The notes: a model not told the origin generated them from the sequence alone. A DNA stretch of 64,000 bases from Buchnera aphidicola (Chaitoregma tattakana) (GCF_039370165.1 NZ_CP134991.1:186001-250000), one strand, 5' to 3'; positions 9,701 to 19,509 are shown, numbered from the stretch's first letter. A program made the numbers and translations.

Positions 9701-10075
9701 TTAATTTTCTAATATTACAATTGAACAAAAATATTTTTTTTCATGACTTATACTTACATGTTTTTTTTTAATTTTATGAAAATAAGAAAATGTGTTTTTT
9801 AAAAATTTTATTTTTGGTTTTCCTAATCTATTGTTATATATTTCAAAATGTTTAAACGATATTTTATTGCGTATACCAGTTCCTAAAGCTTTTGCAAGTG
9901 CTTCTTTAACACAAAATCTTTTTATTAGAAATTGTATTTTGTTACAGGATACTAAATATTTACTTAACTCTTTTTTAGATAGAATCCTTTTTGCAAGTTT
10001 GTTTCTAAAAAAAATGTCAATTTTTTTTATTCTATTTATTTCTACTATATCAATTCCTATTCCTAATATACTCAT
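9701..10075 (-). CDS. acpS: Holo-[acyl-carrier-protein] synthase
   Basis: Transfers 4'-phosphopantetheine from CoA to acyl carrier protein. It is 124 residues (126 in E. coli). The N-terminal motif ILGIGIDIVEINRI contains the metal-binding Asp, and RFCVKEALAKALGTGI is the second conserved motif. It is the last gene of the minus-strand lepA-lepB-rnc-era-acpS run, 16 bases after era. recO and pdxJ, which separate era and acpS in E. coli, are absent. It supplies holo-ACP for FabI-dependent chains and for lipoate synthesis. Confidence 0.95.
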   Translation of the reverse strand: MSILGIGIDIVEINRIKKIDIFFRNKLAKRILSKKELSKYLVSCNKIQFLIKRFCVKEALAKALGTGIRNKISFKHFEIYNNRLGKPKIKFLKNTFSYFHKIKKKHVSISHEKKYFCSIVILEN

Positions 10076-10091
10076 AACAAATTTTTTATTT

Positions 10092-10919
10092 TTATATGGT
10101 TTGTACTGTAAAATATAAATGCACTTTTTTTTTAAAAAACATTTCTATTTTTTTTCTAGATGTTATATTACACTTTTTTATCATATTTCCTTTATTTCCG
10201 ATAACTATTTTTTTATGTCTATTATTTTTAGTTTTTATAATAGCTTTTATAAATAAAATTTTAGCTTTTAATTCTTTTATAGATTCTATTTCTATTTTTA
10301 ATTTGTATGGTATTTCCTGTGAAAAATAGTGTAAAAATCTCTCTCTTACAATTTCAGATACTATAAATTGTTTAGTGTTGTAGGTAACAAAATTTTTTTT
10401 AAAAATATGTTTTCTATGTGGTAATTTTTTTTCTACAATTGCACGTATTTTTTTAATATTATTTTTCTTATTTGAGGATGATGGAATTAATTTAAAAAAT
10501 TTATATTTTTTGTGTATATACTTTAAAAATGGTAACAGTACACTTTTATCCTTTATTTTATCAATTTTGTTTATTAACAATATTATTGGTACTTTAGTAT
10601 TATTTAATGATATTAAAATGTTTTCATCTTCTTGTTTCCATATGTTTCTATCTATAACTAATATTATTAAATCTACATAAAATTTTTTTTTACATACATG
10701 AAATTTTTTATTAAGTTTAAATTTAAAAATACCGGGTGTATCAATAAATATTGATTGTTTATTAAAGTTATTTCTAACTCCTACAATATATTTTTCTGTA
10801 GTATTTTTTCTATTAGAAACTATAGATATTCTTTTTTTAATAAGTTTATTAAATAAAGTTGATTTTCCTACATTAGTTTTACCTACAATTAATATTGTTC
10901 CACAAAACATGTTTTTCAT
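10092..10919 (-). CDS. era: Era, ribosome-assembly GTPase
   Basis: Small GTPase with a KH domain that binds the 3' end of 16S rRNA during 30S maturation. The G motifs are present: GKTNVGKSTL (G1), FIDTPGIF (G3) and LINKIDK (G4). The KH-type segment GNKGNMIKKCNITSRKKIE follows. At 275 residues it is shorter than E. coli Era (301): the frame ends soon after the VHLYFTV strand, so roughly the last 20 residues are missing. No nearby frameshift explains this. It lies in an operon with rnc, whose product acts on the same rRNA. Confidence 0.95.
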   Translation of the reverse strand: MKNMFCGTILIVGKTNVGKSTLFNKLIKKRISIVSNRKNTTEKYIVGVRNNFNKQSIFIDTPGIFKFKLNKKFHVCKKKFYVDLIILVIDRNIWKQEDENILISLNNTKVPIILLINKIDKIKDKSVLLPFLKYIHKKYKFFKLIPSSSNKKNNIKKIRAIVEKKLPHRKHIFKKNFVTYNTKQFIVSEIVRERFLHYFSQEIPYKLKIEIESIKELKAKILFIKAIIKTKNNRHKKIVIGNKGNMIKKCNITSRKKIEMFFKKKVHLYFTVQTI

Positions 10920-10934
10920 AAGTATTTTATTCTT

Positions 10935-11615
10935 TTATTCTATACCTAATTTTAACAAAGCTCTTTTAGCGGCATCTTGCTCAGCCTTTCTTCTACTTGC
11001 ACCTATACCTACTATATGATTTTTTACACCAAAAATCTTACATCTAATTGTAAATAGTTGACTATGTGCTTCACCATATACTTGTATAATAAAATATATA
11101 GGCAATGGTAAATGTTTAGATTGAAGAAATTCTTGGAGTCTGGTCTTAGGATCTTTTTTAGTATCTTCAGGATTTATATATTTTAATCTATTATGATACC
11201 ATTTTAATATTAGTTTTTCTGTCACATAAATATCACTGTCTAAAAATATACTTCCTATTAGTGCTTCTACAGTGTTTGCTAATATAGATTCTCTTCTAAA
11301 ACCCCCGCTTTTTAACTCTCCTTGCCCTAACTTGAGATATTCTCCTAATTCAAATTCATTAGCTATTTTGGTTAAAGTATTTCCTCTAACTAAAGTCGCT
11401 CTCATTCTGCTCATATCACCTTCATTCACTAGTGGAAAACATTTATATAAAGCATTTGCTATTATAAAACTTAAAATAGAATCTCCTAAAAATTCTAATC
11501 TTTCATTATGTTTATTACTTGAACTTCTGTGTGTAAGAGCTTGTTTTAACAATTCTATTTTATTAAATACATAACCTAGTGTTTTTTGTATTTTTTTTAT
11601 TTCTATAAAATTCAT
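10935..11615 (-). CDS. rnc: Ribonuclease III
   Basis: Double-strand-specific endonuclease that processes rRNA precursors. It has 226 residues, identical to E. coli. The signature ERLEFLGDSILSFIIAN carries the catalytic Glu and Asp, and a double-stranded RNA-binding domain (RLQEFLQSKHLPLPIY to GIGASRRKAEQDAAKRAL) follows. An obvious substrate, the 23-base 16S stem, is preserved at 4603-4625/6271-6293. It sits between lepB and era, as in E. coli. Confidence 0.97.
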   Translation of the reverse strand: MNFIEIKKIQKTLGYVFNKIELLKQALTHRSSSNKHNERLEFLGDSILSFIIANALYKCFPLVNEGDMSRMRATLVRGNTLTKIANEFELGEYLKLGQGELKSGGFRRESILANTVEALIGSIFLDSDIYVTEKLILKWYHNRLKYINPEDTKKDPKTRLQEFLQSKHLPLPIYFIIQVYGEAHSQLFTIRCKIFGVKNHIVGIGASRRKAEQDAAKRALLKLGIE

Positions 11616-11699
11616 ATTTTACCAATTTAAATATTAATTACAAATTTATTTTTTTTTACTAATACATTTTTATTAATAAATTTATTATCAAATTATTTA

Positions 11700-12503
11700 T
11701 TAAAAAATCCTAATTCTTTTTAAAGAAATATTTAAAAAATATATATTATAATTATGTCCTATACTCATCCATATAGTGACTACTTTACCTATTAAATTCT
11801 CTTTAGGTAAAAAACCCCAAAATCTACTATCTAAACTATTGTCAAAGTTATCACCTAATACAAAATAATTATTTTTTGGTACAATATATATATAAACATT
11901 TTTTTCATTTCTGAAAGTATTTTTTTTTAAAAATCGGTTTTCTTTTTTTGTAAAAACTTTATATATCACATTTTTTTTATCTTCTAAGTCATCTACTTTA
12001 TCATGTTTAGAAAATTCTGCTTTTTGTATATAAAATTCTTTGTTATATATTTCATATATTGATATTTTTTTTCTATAATAATCATATTTTATAATATCTC
12101 CAGGTGTAGCAGCTATTCTTTTTACAAAACAGATATTTTTATTTTTTGGATATTTAAATGTAACTATATCCCCAATCATAGGCTTTTTAAAATTTATTAT
12201 AACTTTATGAAAAATAGGATCTTTAATTCCATATGAAAATTTTTCTACTATAATAAAATCTCCTTCTATTAATGTTGGAAACATAGAATTAGATTTCACT
12301 ATATATGATTCAAAAATAAATGATTTTATTATAAATATAACAAAAAATGTATAAAAAAATGTACTAAAAATTTTTTTTATATCATATGTATTATTTTTGT
12401 TAACTTTATTTCTAAAAAAATATAATTCAAACTTATCATATATCCAAAATATAAAAGTAATACATGTAAAAAATACAATTATGTTTTCAATTAAATTAGA
12501 CAT
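11700..12503 (-). CDS. lepB: Signal peptidase I
   Basis: Inner-membrane serine protease that removes signal peptides from exported proteins. Two N-terminal membrane segments are visible (IIVFFTCITFIFWIYD and FSTFFYTFFVIFIIKSFIF). They are followed by the catalytic Ser region VKSNSMFPTLIEGDFIIVEKF, the Lys region CFVKRIAATPGDII, and the GDNFDNSLDSRFWGFLP box. At 267 residues it is shorter than E. coli LepB (324); the reduction is in the large periplasmic insert. It is placed directly after lepA. Confidence 0.95.
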   Translation of the reverse strand: MSNLIENIIVFFTCITFIFWIYDKFELYFFRNKVNKNNTYDIKKIFSTFFYTFFVIFIIKSFIFESYIVKSNSMFPTLIEGDFIIVEKFSYGIKDPIFHKVIINFKKPMIGDIVTFKYPKNKNICFVKRIAATPGDIIKYDYYRKKISIYEIYNKEFYIQKAEFSKHDKVDDLEDKKNVIYKVFTKKENRFLKKNTFRNEKNVYIYIVPKNNYFVLGDNFDNSLDSRFWGFLPKENLIGKVVTIWMSIGHNYNIYFLNISLKRIRIF

Positions 12504-12529
12504 TAATTATACTCTTAATATTTTTTTTA

Positions 12530-14317
12530 TTAACTTTTTTTTAAAATATGGAAAAAAGTTTCTTGTGGTATATTAATTTTTCCTATTCTTTTTAATTTTT
12601 TTTTACCTTTTTTTTGTTTTTGCAACAATTTTTTTTTTCTAGTTATATCTCCACCATAACATTTTGAAATTACATTTTTTCTTAACTGCTTTATATTATC
12701 TTTAGATATTATTTTGTTTCCTATAGCTGCTTGTATAGTAATTTCAAATTGATGTCTAGAAATTGTATTTTTAATTTTTTTTAATATTTTTTTAGCAAAA
12801 TTATATATATTATTATTATAAATAATATATGATAAAGCATCAATTTTTTTAGAGTTTATTAATATATCTAATTTTATTACATCTGTTTTTTTATATTTTA
12901 AAAAATTATATTCTAAAGATGCGTATCCTTTTGATAAAGACTTAATTTTATCAAAAAAATCAATAATTATTTCAGATGTTGGTATTTCATATACAATACA
13001 TACTTGATTATGGTAGTATTTTATTTTTTTTTGTATCCCTCTCTTATTTACACATAATTGTATAATTCTACCAAAAAAAATTATTGGAGACAAAATTGTA
13101 CACTTAGAAATAGGTTCTTCTATATGTTTTATATATTTCTTATCAGGAAATTTCGCAGGATTATCTACATGTATAATTTTATTTTTTTTAGTATATATTT
13201 TATATATTACATTAGGATATGTTGATATTATTTCTACATAGTATTCCCTTTCTAATCTTTCTTTTACAATCTCCATATGTAGTAATCCAACAAAACCACA
13301 TCTGAATCCAAAACCTAAAGATTTTGAATGTTCTTTTTCATAATATAGAGCATTATCATTTAAGCTTAGTTTTCTTATTCCATCTTTTAAATTTTTATAC
13401 TTTTCTGATTTTATTGGAAATAGACTAATATATATTTGCGGTTTAGTTTTACTAAAATTTGTTATGCAAAATTTTGCAGGATTTTCAAAATTAGTAATAG
13501 TATGTCCTACTAAAATGTTTGAAACTTTCTTAGTTCCACAAATAACCCAGCCTATCTCTCCAGCGATTAATTTATTTTTATAAACTTTTTTAGGAGTAAA
13601 TATACCAATTTTTTCTATTTTACATGTATATCCAGTATTAATTATTTTTATTTTAGAATTCGGTAATAATATTCCGTTTTTTATTCTTACTAAAATTATT
13701 ACTCCTAAGTAATTGTCAAACCATGAATCTATAATTAGCGCTTGTAATTTAAATATTTTTTTTCCACTAGGACATGGTATGCAAGAAACGATTTTTTCCA
13801 ATAAATCTATTATTCCATATCCTGTTTTTGCTGAACATTTTACATAATCTTTAGTGTCTATTCCTATAATTTCTTCTATTTCCATAATAGATTTGTCTAC
13901 ATTTGAAGTAGGAAGATCTATTTTATTTATTACAGGAATAATTTTTAGGTTTCTTTTCATTGCAAAAATGCAATTAGCTAATGTTTGAGCTTCCACTCCT
14001 TGTGTAGAGTCTATTACTAACAACACTCCTTCACACGCATGTAATGATCTAGAAACTTCATAAGAAAAGTTTACATGTCCTGGAGTGTCTATAAAATTTA
14101 AAAAAAAATTTTTTCCACATAAAGACTTATATGCTAATGAAACACTTTGTGCTTTTATAGTTATTCCTCTTTCTTTTTCTAAATCCATAGAATCTAATAC
14201 TCTATTTTTCATTTCTCTTTCTGGTAAACCTTTACATATTTGAATAAATCTATCTGCTAAAGTAGATTTTCCATGATCTATATGAGCTATTATAGAAAAA
14301 TTTCTTATATTTTTCAT
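12530..14317 (-). CDS. lepA: Elongation factor 4 (LepA)
   Basis: Translational GTPase related to EF-G, linked to ribosome back-translocation or 30S biogenesis. It is 595 residues (599 in E. coli). G domain motifs are FSIIAHIDHGKSTLADR (G1), FIDTPGHVNFSYEVSRSL (G3) and VINKIDLP (G4). The EF4-specific C-terminal domain is present, with GGDITRKKKLLQKQKKGKKK. In G3, the residue after HV is Asn where E. coli has Asp, a mild change outside the catalytic His. It is the first gene of the lepA-lepB-rnc-era-acpS run. Confidence 0.97.
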   Translation of the reverse strand: MKNIRNFSIIAHIDHGKSTLADRFIQICKGLPEREMKNRVLDSMDLEKERGITIKAQSVSLAYKSLCGKNFFLNFIDTPGHVNFSYEVSRSLHACEGVLLVIDSTQGVEAQTLANCIFAMKRNLKIIPVINKIDLPTSNVDKSIMEIEEIIGIDTKDYVKCSAKTGYGIIDLLEKIVSCIPCPSGKKIFKLQALIIDSWFDNYLGVIILVRIKNGILLPNSKIKIINTGYTCKIEKIGIFTPKKVYKNKLIAGEIGWVICGTKKVSNILVGHTITNFENPAKFCITNFSKTKPQIYISLFPIKSEKYKNLKDGIRKLSLNDNALYYEKEHSKSLGFGFRCGFVGLLHMEIVKERLEREYYVEIISTYPNVIYKIYTKKNKIIHVDNPAKFPDKKYIKHIEEPISKCTILSPIIFFGRIIQLCVNKRGIQKKIKYYHNQVCIVYEIPTSEIIIDFFDKIKSLSKGYASLEYNFLKYKKTDVIKLDILINSKKIDALSYIIYNNNIYNFAKKILKKIKNTISRHQFEITIQAAIGNKIISKDNIKQLRKNVISKCYGGDITRKKKLLQKQKKGKKKLKRIGKINIPQETFFHILKKS

Positions 14318-14557
14318 TTTTTAGATAGTTCTTTGTATCATATATATTCAATTATAAATATTTTTAAAAACAACCAATTAACTTAAATTTTACAAAATTT
14401 TAATATTATTTTTTATAAATTTATAATAAAATATTTAAATTTACTAATTAACTTTAATATATATTTATTTAAGTTATAAAAACACAATTTTTTTTTAAAT
14501 ATATATAAATATATTTACATTTATAAAATGTTATATAAAAAAATAATAGAACAATAT

Positions 14558-15673
14558 ATGAAAAAAAAAAAAAGACAAAAAGTTATTGTAGCAATGTCAG
14601 GGGGAGTTGATTCATCTGTTTCTGCATGGATATTAAAAAAAAAATATAATGTAGAAGGGCTATTTATGAAAAATTGGGAAGAAGATGATAAAAAAAATTT
14701 TTGTGCATCAGAAAGAGATCTACAAGACGCAGAAAATGTATGTAAAATTATTAAAATACCATTTCATAAAATAAACTTTTCTATAGAATATTGGGATAAA
14801 GTTTTTTTAAAATTTTTACATGGTTTAAAAACAGGAATTACTCCTAATCCAGATATTTTATGTAACAAAGAAATAAAATTTAAAACATTTCTAAATTTTT
14901 CTATTCAACATTTAAAAGCAGATTTTATTGCTACCGGTCATTATGCAATGATAAAGTCTATAGATAATGTAAATTTTTTATTTAAAGGATTGGATAAAAA
15001 AAAAGATCAAAGTTATTTTTTATATAATTTACAACAGAAACATCTAAATAAAATTTTATTTCCTCTAGGTAACATACATAAAAAGAAAGTCAGATTAATT
15101 GCAAAAAGATTAGAAATTTCTGTAGCTAACAAAAAAAGCTCTACTGGAATATGTTTTATTGGTCCTAAAAAGTTACAAAATTTTTTAAAGAAATATATAA
15201 AAAATAAACGAGGTAAAATATTTACTATTTCAGGAATTCTTATAGGAAGACATAATGGAATACATAATTATACTTTAGGACAAAGAAAGAATATAGGAAA
15301 TATAAAGTTTAAAAATTATTTATATAGTTCACCTTTTTATATAATTGAAAAAAACATAAAAAAAAATTATTTAACTGTTTCTAGAGGATTTAATAATCCT
15401 CATTTAATGTCTATAGGCATGTTAATAAATAATATTAACTTTTTAATAAATGTTAATACTAATCAATATTTCTTTTGTACACTTAAAGTTAGACATCAAG
15501 AAAAACATTTTGATTGTTTAATTAAGTTGAACGATAAAAATAATGCAAAAGTAATTTTTAAGAATCCAATTTCTTCTATTACTCCAGGGCAATCTGCTGT
15601 TTTTTATATTTTTAGAATATGTTTAGGCGGGGGAATAGTTTCACAAAATATTCCATTAATAAAATTAATTTAA
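14558..15673 (+). CDS. mnmA: tRNA-specific 2-thiouridylase MnmA
   Basis: Thiolates U34 of tRNAs for Lys, Glu and Gln. An ATG at 14528 is in frame, but ATG 14558 gives MKKKKRQKVIVAMSGGVDSS, closest to the E. coli start, with 371 residues (368 in E. coli). The PP-loop SGGVDSS, the Cys in PDILCNKEIKF and the catalytic Cys in STGICFIGPKK are all present, and the end is CLGGGIVSQNIPL. A 13-A run (14561-14573) directly follows the chosen start codon. Slippage there would shift nearly the whole protein, so accurate reading of this tract matters. Confidence 0.95.
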   Translation: MKKKKRQKVIVAMSGGVDSSVSAWILKKKYNVEGLFMKNWEEDDKKNFCASERDLQDAENVCKIIKIPFHKINFSIEYWDKVFLKFLHGLKTGITPNPDILCNKEIKFKTFLNFSIQHLKADFIATGHYAMIKSIDNVNFLFKGLDKKKDQSYFLYNLQQKHLNKILFPLGNIHKKKVRLIAKRLEISVANKKSSTGICFIGPKKLQNFLKKYIKNKRGKIFTISGILIGRHNGIHNYTLGQRKNIGNIKFKNYLYSSPFYIIEKNIKKNYLTVSRGFNNPHLMSIGMLINNINFLINVNTNQYFFCTLKVRHQEKHFDCLIKLNDKNNAKVIFKNPISSITPGQSAVFYIFRICLGGGIVSQNIPLIKLI

Positions 15674-15996
15674 AAAAAAATACTTTATAAAAATATTATA
15701 TTAGTTTACAAAGATGCACTTAAATATTTTTATATAAAAAATGTAAGTGTTTGTATATATGAATATTATTTTTTATACATTAATATATATTATTAATTCA
15801 TACTAAAAAGATTTATGTAAAATATTAAAATTTATAAAAAAAGTTTAACTAACATTGGAGTATTGTATATTAGTGTAATATATAAACACATTTTTTATTG
15901 TTGTAAAAATGTTATATAAAAAATTTATTAACTTTATTCTTCTAAAATGTTAGTCTTAATTTTATTTATATTTTTATTCATATATTTTATAAAAAA
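15674..15996 (+). other. AT-rich intergenic region between mnmA and fabI
   Basis: No gene or RNA recognised. It contains CACTTA (15718-15723) and TAAGTG within about 30 bases, which could form a weak mnmA 3' hairpin. In better-known relatives hflD and purB follow mnmA; nothing in this stretch can be assigned to either. Confidence 0.5.
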
Positions 15997-16773
15997 ATGA
16001 AATACACTAATTTGCTGTTTAGAAAAAAGATTTTGATAATGGGAATTAGAAACAAATTCTCTATAGCGTATGGTATTGCTAAATCTATGATAAGTCATAG
16101 AGCAAAAGTTGCTTTAACTTATTTTGATTATAAAGACAAAAAATTTATAAAAAATTTTGCAGAAAAAAATAACTGTCAACCAGTATTACAATGTAATGTT
16201 GCTAGCGATAGTAGTATAAGGAAACTGTTTTATAAATTGTCAAAAAAATGGAAATATTTAGATGGGTTAGTTCATTCTATTGCTTTTGCTCCTTTAGATC
16301 AGTTTTCTAAAAATTATTTAGACATAGTAAATAGAAAAAGTTTTAATATCGCTCATGAAATTAGTTCTTATAGTTTTGTAGCTTTGTGTAAGGAATCTAA
16401 AAAAATGCTTAATAAAAATGCTTCTTTATTAACTGTTTCTTATTTAGGATCTGGTTTAGTAGTTCCTAATTATAATGTGATGGGCCCAGCTAAGGCGTCT
16501 TTAGAAGCGAATGTAAAATATATAGATTACTATTTTAAAAAAAAATATGTAAGAGCTAATGCACTTTCAATAAGTCCAGTAAAAACTACATCTTCATATG
16601 TGATAAAAAATTTTTATAAAATTTATAAAAATTCTAAAAAAAAAATATTTAATAAAAAAAGTGTAAATATTTTTCAAATAGGAAATGTAGCTTCTTTTTT
16701 ATGCTCTGATCTTTCTATTGGAATATCAGGACAAATTATTCATGTAAGTAATGGCTTGAATAATATATTTTAA
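15997..16773 (+). CDS. fabI: Enoyl-[acyl-carrier-protein] reductase FabI
   Basis: NADH-dependent reductase for the last step of fatty-acid chain elongation. It is 258 residues (262 in E. coli). The N-terminal segment ILIMGIRNKFSIAYGIAKSM is the nucleotide-binding region. The catalytic Tyr and Lys lie in YNVMGPAKASLEANVKY. The C-terminal SGQIIHVSNGLN closes the fold. Its likely use in a genome this small is membrane lipid supply and octanoyl-ACP for lipoate; that link is inferred from lipB and lipA downstream. Confidence 0.96.
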   Translation: MKYTNLLFRKKILIMGIRNKFSIAYGIAKSMISHRAKVALTYFDYKDKKFIKNFAEKNNCQPVLQCNVASDSSIRKLFYKLSKKWKYLDGLVHSIAFAPLDQFSKNYLDIVNRKSFNIAHEISSYSFVALCKESKKMLNKNASLLTVSYLGSGLVVPNYNVMGPAKASLEANVKYIDYYFKKKYVRANALSISPVKTTSSYVIKNFYKIYKNSKKKIFNKKSVNIFQIGNVASFLCSDLSIGISGQIIHVSNGLNNIF

Positions 16774-17021
16774 AATTTAAATTATATTTTTTATAAAATT
16801 TTTACATTTTAAATAGTATTAGTTATACAAATTTACAAAACTAAAATAATAATTTTTTTATAATTTTTAATAAACTATTATTAATTATGTACATAATATA
16901 TCATGTTATGTAAAATATTTATGTTAAGAATATATTTTTAAAAACTTATTACAAACTTTATTCTATAATATATAAAATATTTTGTGCGAATAAGAAATTT
17001 GATAATCTTTTAGGAGAAATC

Positions 17022-17663
17022 ATGCATTTAAAATCATTGAATATTTTTTTATACATAAGTTTTTTTTTTAACTTATTTGTTTTAATAAATCCTATAGGAA
17101 TGATTCCGGTATTTATAAGTATGACAAATTGTCAAAATTCTGTAGAAAGAAAACAGACTAACTTTAAAGTTAATTTAACAGTGTTTTTTATACTATTATC
17201 TTCGTTATTGTTCGGATCAAAAATTTTAAATACATTTGGCATTTCAATACATTCATTTAAAATAGCAGGAGGAATATTAATTACAAGTACTGCTATATCT
17301 ATGATAACTGGAAAACTATATAAAAAAAATAAAAAGTTTGGAAGAAACAAAAAAAGTAAAATAGTTTCTCGAGAAATTGGCGTAGTGCCATTAGCTACCC
17401 CATTAATAGCTGGACCTGGAGTAATTAGTTCTATTATTATATGGAGTACTCAACACAATAACATTTTTAGCATAATAATATGCTCATTTGTAATTGTAAT
17501 TTTTTCATATATGTGCTGGATACTATTTAACTTATCTAATTTTTTTATAAAAATATTAGGTGAAGATGGAGTGAATATTACAACAAAAATTATGGGTTTA
17601 TTATTAATGTCTATAGGAATAGAATTTTTAATTAACGAAATAAAATTTTTTATGTTAAAATGA
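17022..17663 (+). CDS. ychE: MarC-family inner-membrane protein (YchE-like)
   Basis: A small integral membrane protein of 213 residues (about 215 in E. coli YchE) with six predicted hydrophobic segments. These include ISFFFNLFVLINPIGMIPVF at the N terminus and TTKIMGLLLMSIGIEFLINEI at the end. MarC-family landmarks are NPIGMIPVF and the PLATPLIAGPGVISS loop. The function of this family is not established; transport is suspected. A clear Shine-Dalgarno AGGAG at 17012-17016 supports the start. Buchnera keeps few membrane transporters, so its survival suggests a real role. Confidence 0.9.
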   Translation: MHLKSLNIFLYISFFFNLFVLINPIGMIPVFISMTNCQNSVERKQTNFKVNLTVFFILLSSLLFGSKILNTFGISIHSFKIAGGILITSTAISMITGKLYKKNKKFGRNKKSKIVSREIGVVPLATPLIAGPGVISSIIIWSTQHNNIFSIIICSFVIVIFSYMCWILFNLSNFFIKILGEDGVNITTKIMGLLLMSIGIEFLINEIKFFMLK

Positions 17664-17696
17664 TAATTTAGGAAATATTTTAAAATTTATTTAATT

Positions 17697-18331
17697 ATGA
17701 AAATAAAAAAAAAATTTTGTTTAAAGATTTAGGTATAAAAGATTGGAAGTATACATATACACTTATGAAAAATTTTGTACAGAAAAAACGTTTTCAAAAC
17801 GAAATTTGGTTTACAGAACATTTACCAGTATTTATTTTAGGGAAAAAAAACAATAACAAAAAAATATATTATATTACTCAAAAAATTAATATATATAACT
17901 CTAATAGAGGTGGAGGAATAACATATCATGGACCAGGACAACAATTAGTGTATTTTTTAATTTATTTAAAAAAAATTAAAAAAATGTTTTATTTAATAAA
18001 ATTAATAAAAAGATCTGTAATTTCAACTTTAAATTATTTTAATATAACTAGCTACTACATTCCACATAGACCAGGAATATATGTAAATAAAAAAAAAATT
18101 TGTTCAATAGGATTGTGTTTCAAAAATGGATATTCTATGCATGGGCTGTCTTTAAACGTAGATATGGATTTATTTCCCTTCAATTTAATTGTCCCATGTG
18201 AAAATTATGGCGTTAAAATGACAAACATAAAATTGTTTAACAAATTTATATTAATAGAAGATGTAAAAAAAATATTAAAAAAAAAAATCAACTTTTTTTA
18301 TAATAAATTTTTTATTAATAATAATAGTTAA
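17697..18331 (+). CDS. lipB: Octanoyltransferase LipB, probably frameshifted at an A run near the start
   Basis: Transfers octanoyl from ACP to lipoyl domains. The catalytic elements are visible: RGGGITYHGPGQQL, the Lys in KKKICSIGL, HGLSLNVDMDL, and the Cys in IVPCENYGVKMTNI. The long frame opens without an ATG (first candidate TTG at 17717). An ATG at 17697 leads through a 10-A run (17705-17714) into a quick stop. With one extra A it would read MKIKKKILFKDLGIKDW, which aligns closely with the E. coli start MYQDKILVRQLGLQPY. I therefore place the ancestral start at 17697. The protein is either made by slippage or from the TTG start, lacking about seven residues. Confidence 0.85.
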
Positions 18332-18391
18332 GTTATATAATTGTCTTATCTTTAATATTTTTAATTATTATATAGGTAAATTATATTTTAT

Positions 18392-19321
18392 ATGAAAAAT
18401 GTATATTATAAAAATACAGCTATATTTTCTAAAGTATATAAAAATGTTTTAAAAAAACCAAACTGGATAATTACAAAGTTTCCTATAAATAATGTTGAAA
18501 TAAAAAACATTAAACATGTATTAAAAAAAAATAATTTATATTCTGTATGCGAAGAAGCTTTATGTCCAAATATATATGAATGTTTTAATAACAAAACTGT
18601 AACTTTTATGATATTAGGTAATATCTGTACAAGAAAGTGTACTTTTTGTGCAGTATCAAAAGGAAGACCTAACAAAATTGATAAAAATGAACCTAGAAAA
18701 ATAGCAAAAGTAGTAAAAGAAATAAGTTTAAAACATGTTGTTATAACTTCAGTAAATAGAGACGATTTAAAAGATGGCGGGGCTAAACATTTTTATGAAT
18801 GTATTAAAGAAATTAAAAAAAATAATGTAAGAACTACTGTAGAAACTTTAGTTCCTGACTTTAAAAATTGTGTCGATAATGCTATAGATATAATCTCTAT
18901 GTCACCTCCTAACATATTTAATCATAATATAGAAAGTGTGCCAAGACTATATAAATATGTTAGAAAAGGTGCTAATTATAAAAATTCATTAAATCTATTA
19001 AAAAAATTTAAGAAAAGAAACAAAAATGTATTAACAAAATCTGGACTAATGGTAGGTTTAGGAGAAAATTACAATGAGATAATAAATGTAATGCAAGATT
19101 TAAAAAAGCATAATGTAGATATGTTAACTATTGGACAATATTTACAGCCTAGTCAATATCATTTTCCTGTAAAAAAGTATATTACTATAAAAGAGTTTAA
19201 ACATTTGAAGAAAATAGCCACTAAAATAGGATTTAAAAATGTATTTTGTGGCCCATTAGTTAGATCATCTTATCATTCAGATAAACAAATAAATGAAGTC
19301 AATATTAATACTACTAAGTAG
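18392..19321 (+). CDS. lipA: Lipoyl synthase LipA
   Basis: Radical SAM enzyme that inserts two sulfurs into protein-bound octanoyl groups. It is 309 residues (321 in E. coli). Both iron-sulfur clusters are encoded: the auxiliary cluster in CEEALCPNIYEC and the radical SAM motif in CTRKCTFCAV. The C terminus carries the conserved RSSYHSD. It follows lipB by 60 bases and probably shares its transcript. The end of the gene is followed by a strong convergent hairpin at 19339-19384. The flavodoxin gene fldA at 32410 could provide electrons, by analogy with E. coli. Confidence 0.97.
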   Translation: MKNVYYKNTAIFSKVYKNVLKKPNWIITKFPINNVEIKNIKHVLKKNNLYSVCEEALCPNIYECFNNKTVTFMILGNICTRKCTFCAVSKGRPNKIDKNEPRKIAKVVKEISLKHVVITSVNRDDLKDGGAKHFYECIKEIKKNNVRTTVETLVPDFKNCVDNAIDIISMSPPNIFNHNIESVPRLYKYVRKGANYKNSLNLLKKFKKRNKNVLTKSGLMVGLGENYNEIINVMQDLKKHNVDMLTIGQYLQPSQYHFPVKKYITIKEFKHLKKIATKIGFKNVFCGPLVRSSYHSDKQINEVNINTTK

Positions 19322-19338
19322 AAACCATAAAAAAATAA

Positions 19339-19384
19339 TTTTGAATAATTAAAAATAATACTAAATTATTTTAATTATTCAAAA
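19339..19384. terminator. Bidirectional intrinsic terminator between lipA and yciA
   Basis: A perfect 15-base inverted repeat (19339-19353 with 19370-19384) lies between two converging genes. The inner bases (ATAAT/ATTAT) extend it with one bulge. The arms begin with TTTT and end with AAAA, so a U tract ends the stem in either direction. Confidence 0.75.
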
Positions 19385-19509
19385 ATTTATTAGTAATATT
19401 TACAACATTTTTTTGTTTTTATTATGTAAACTAACAAAAGATTTTAATAAATTACATACCATATTATGTACTAAATATTTTTTGTAAAATTTTAAAAATA
19501 TTTTAGTAT

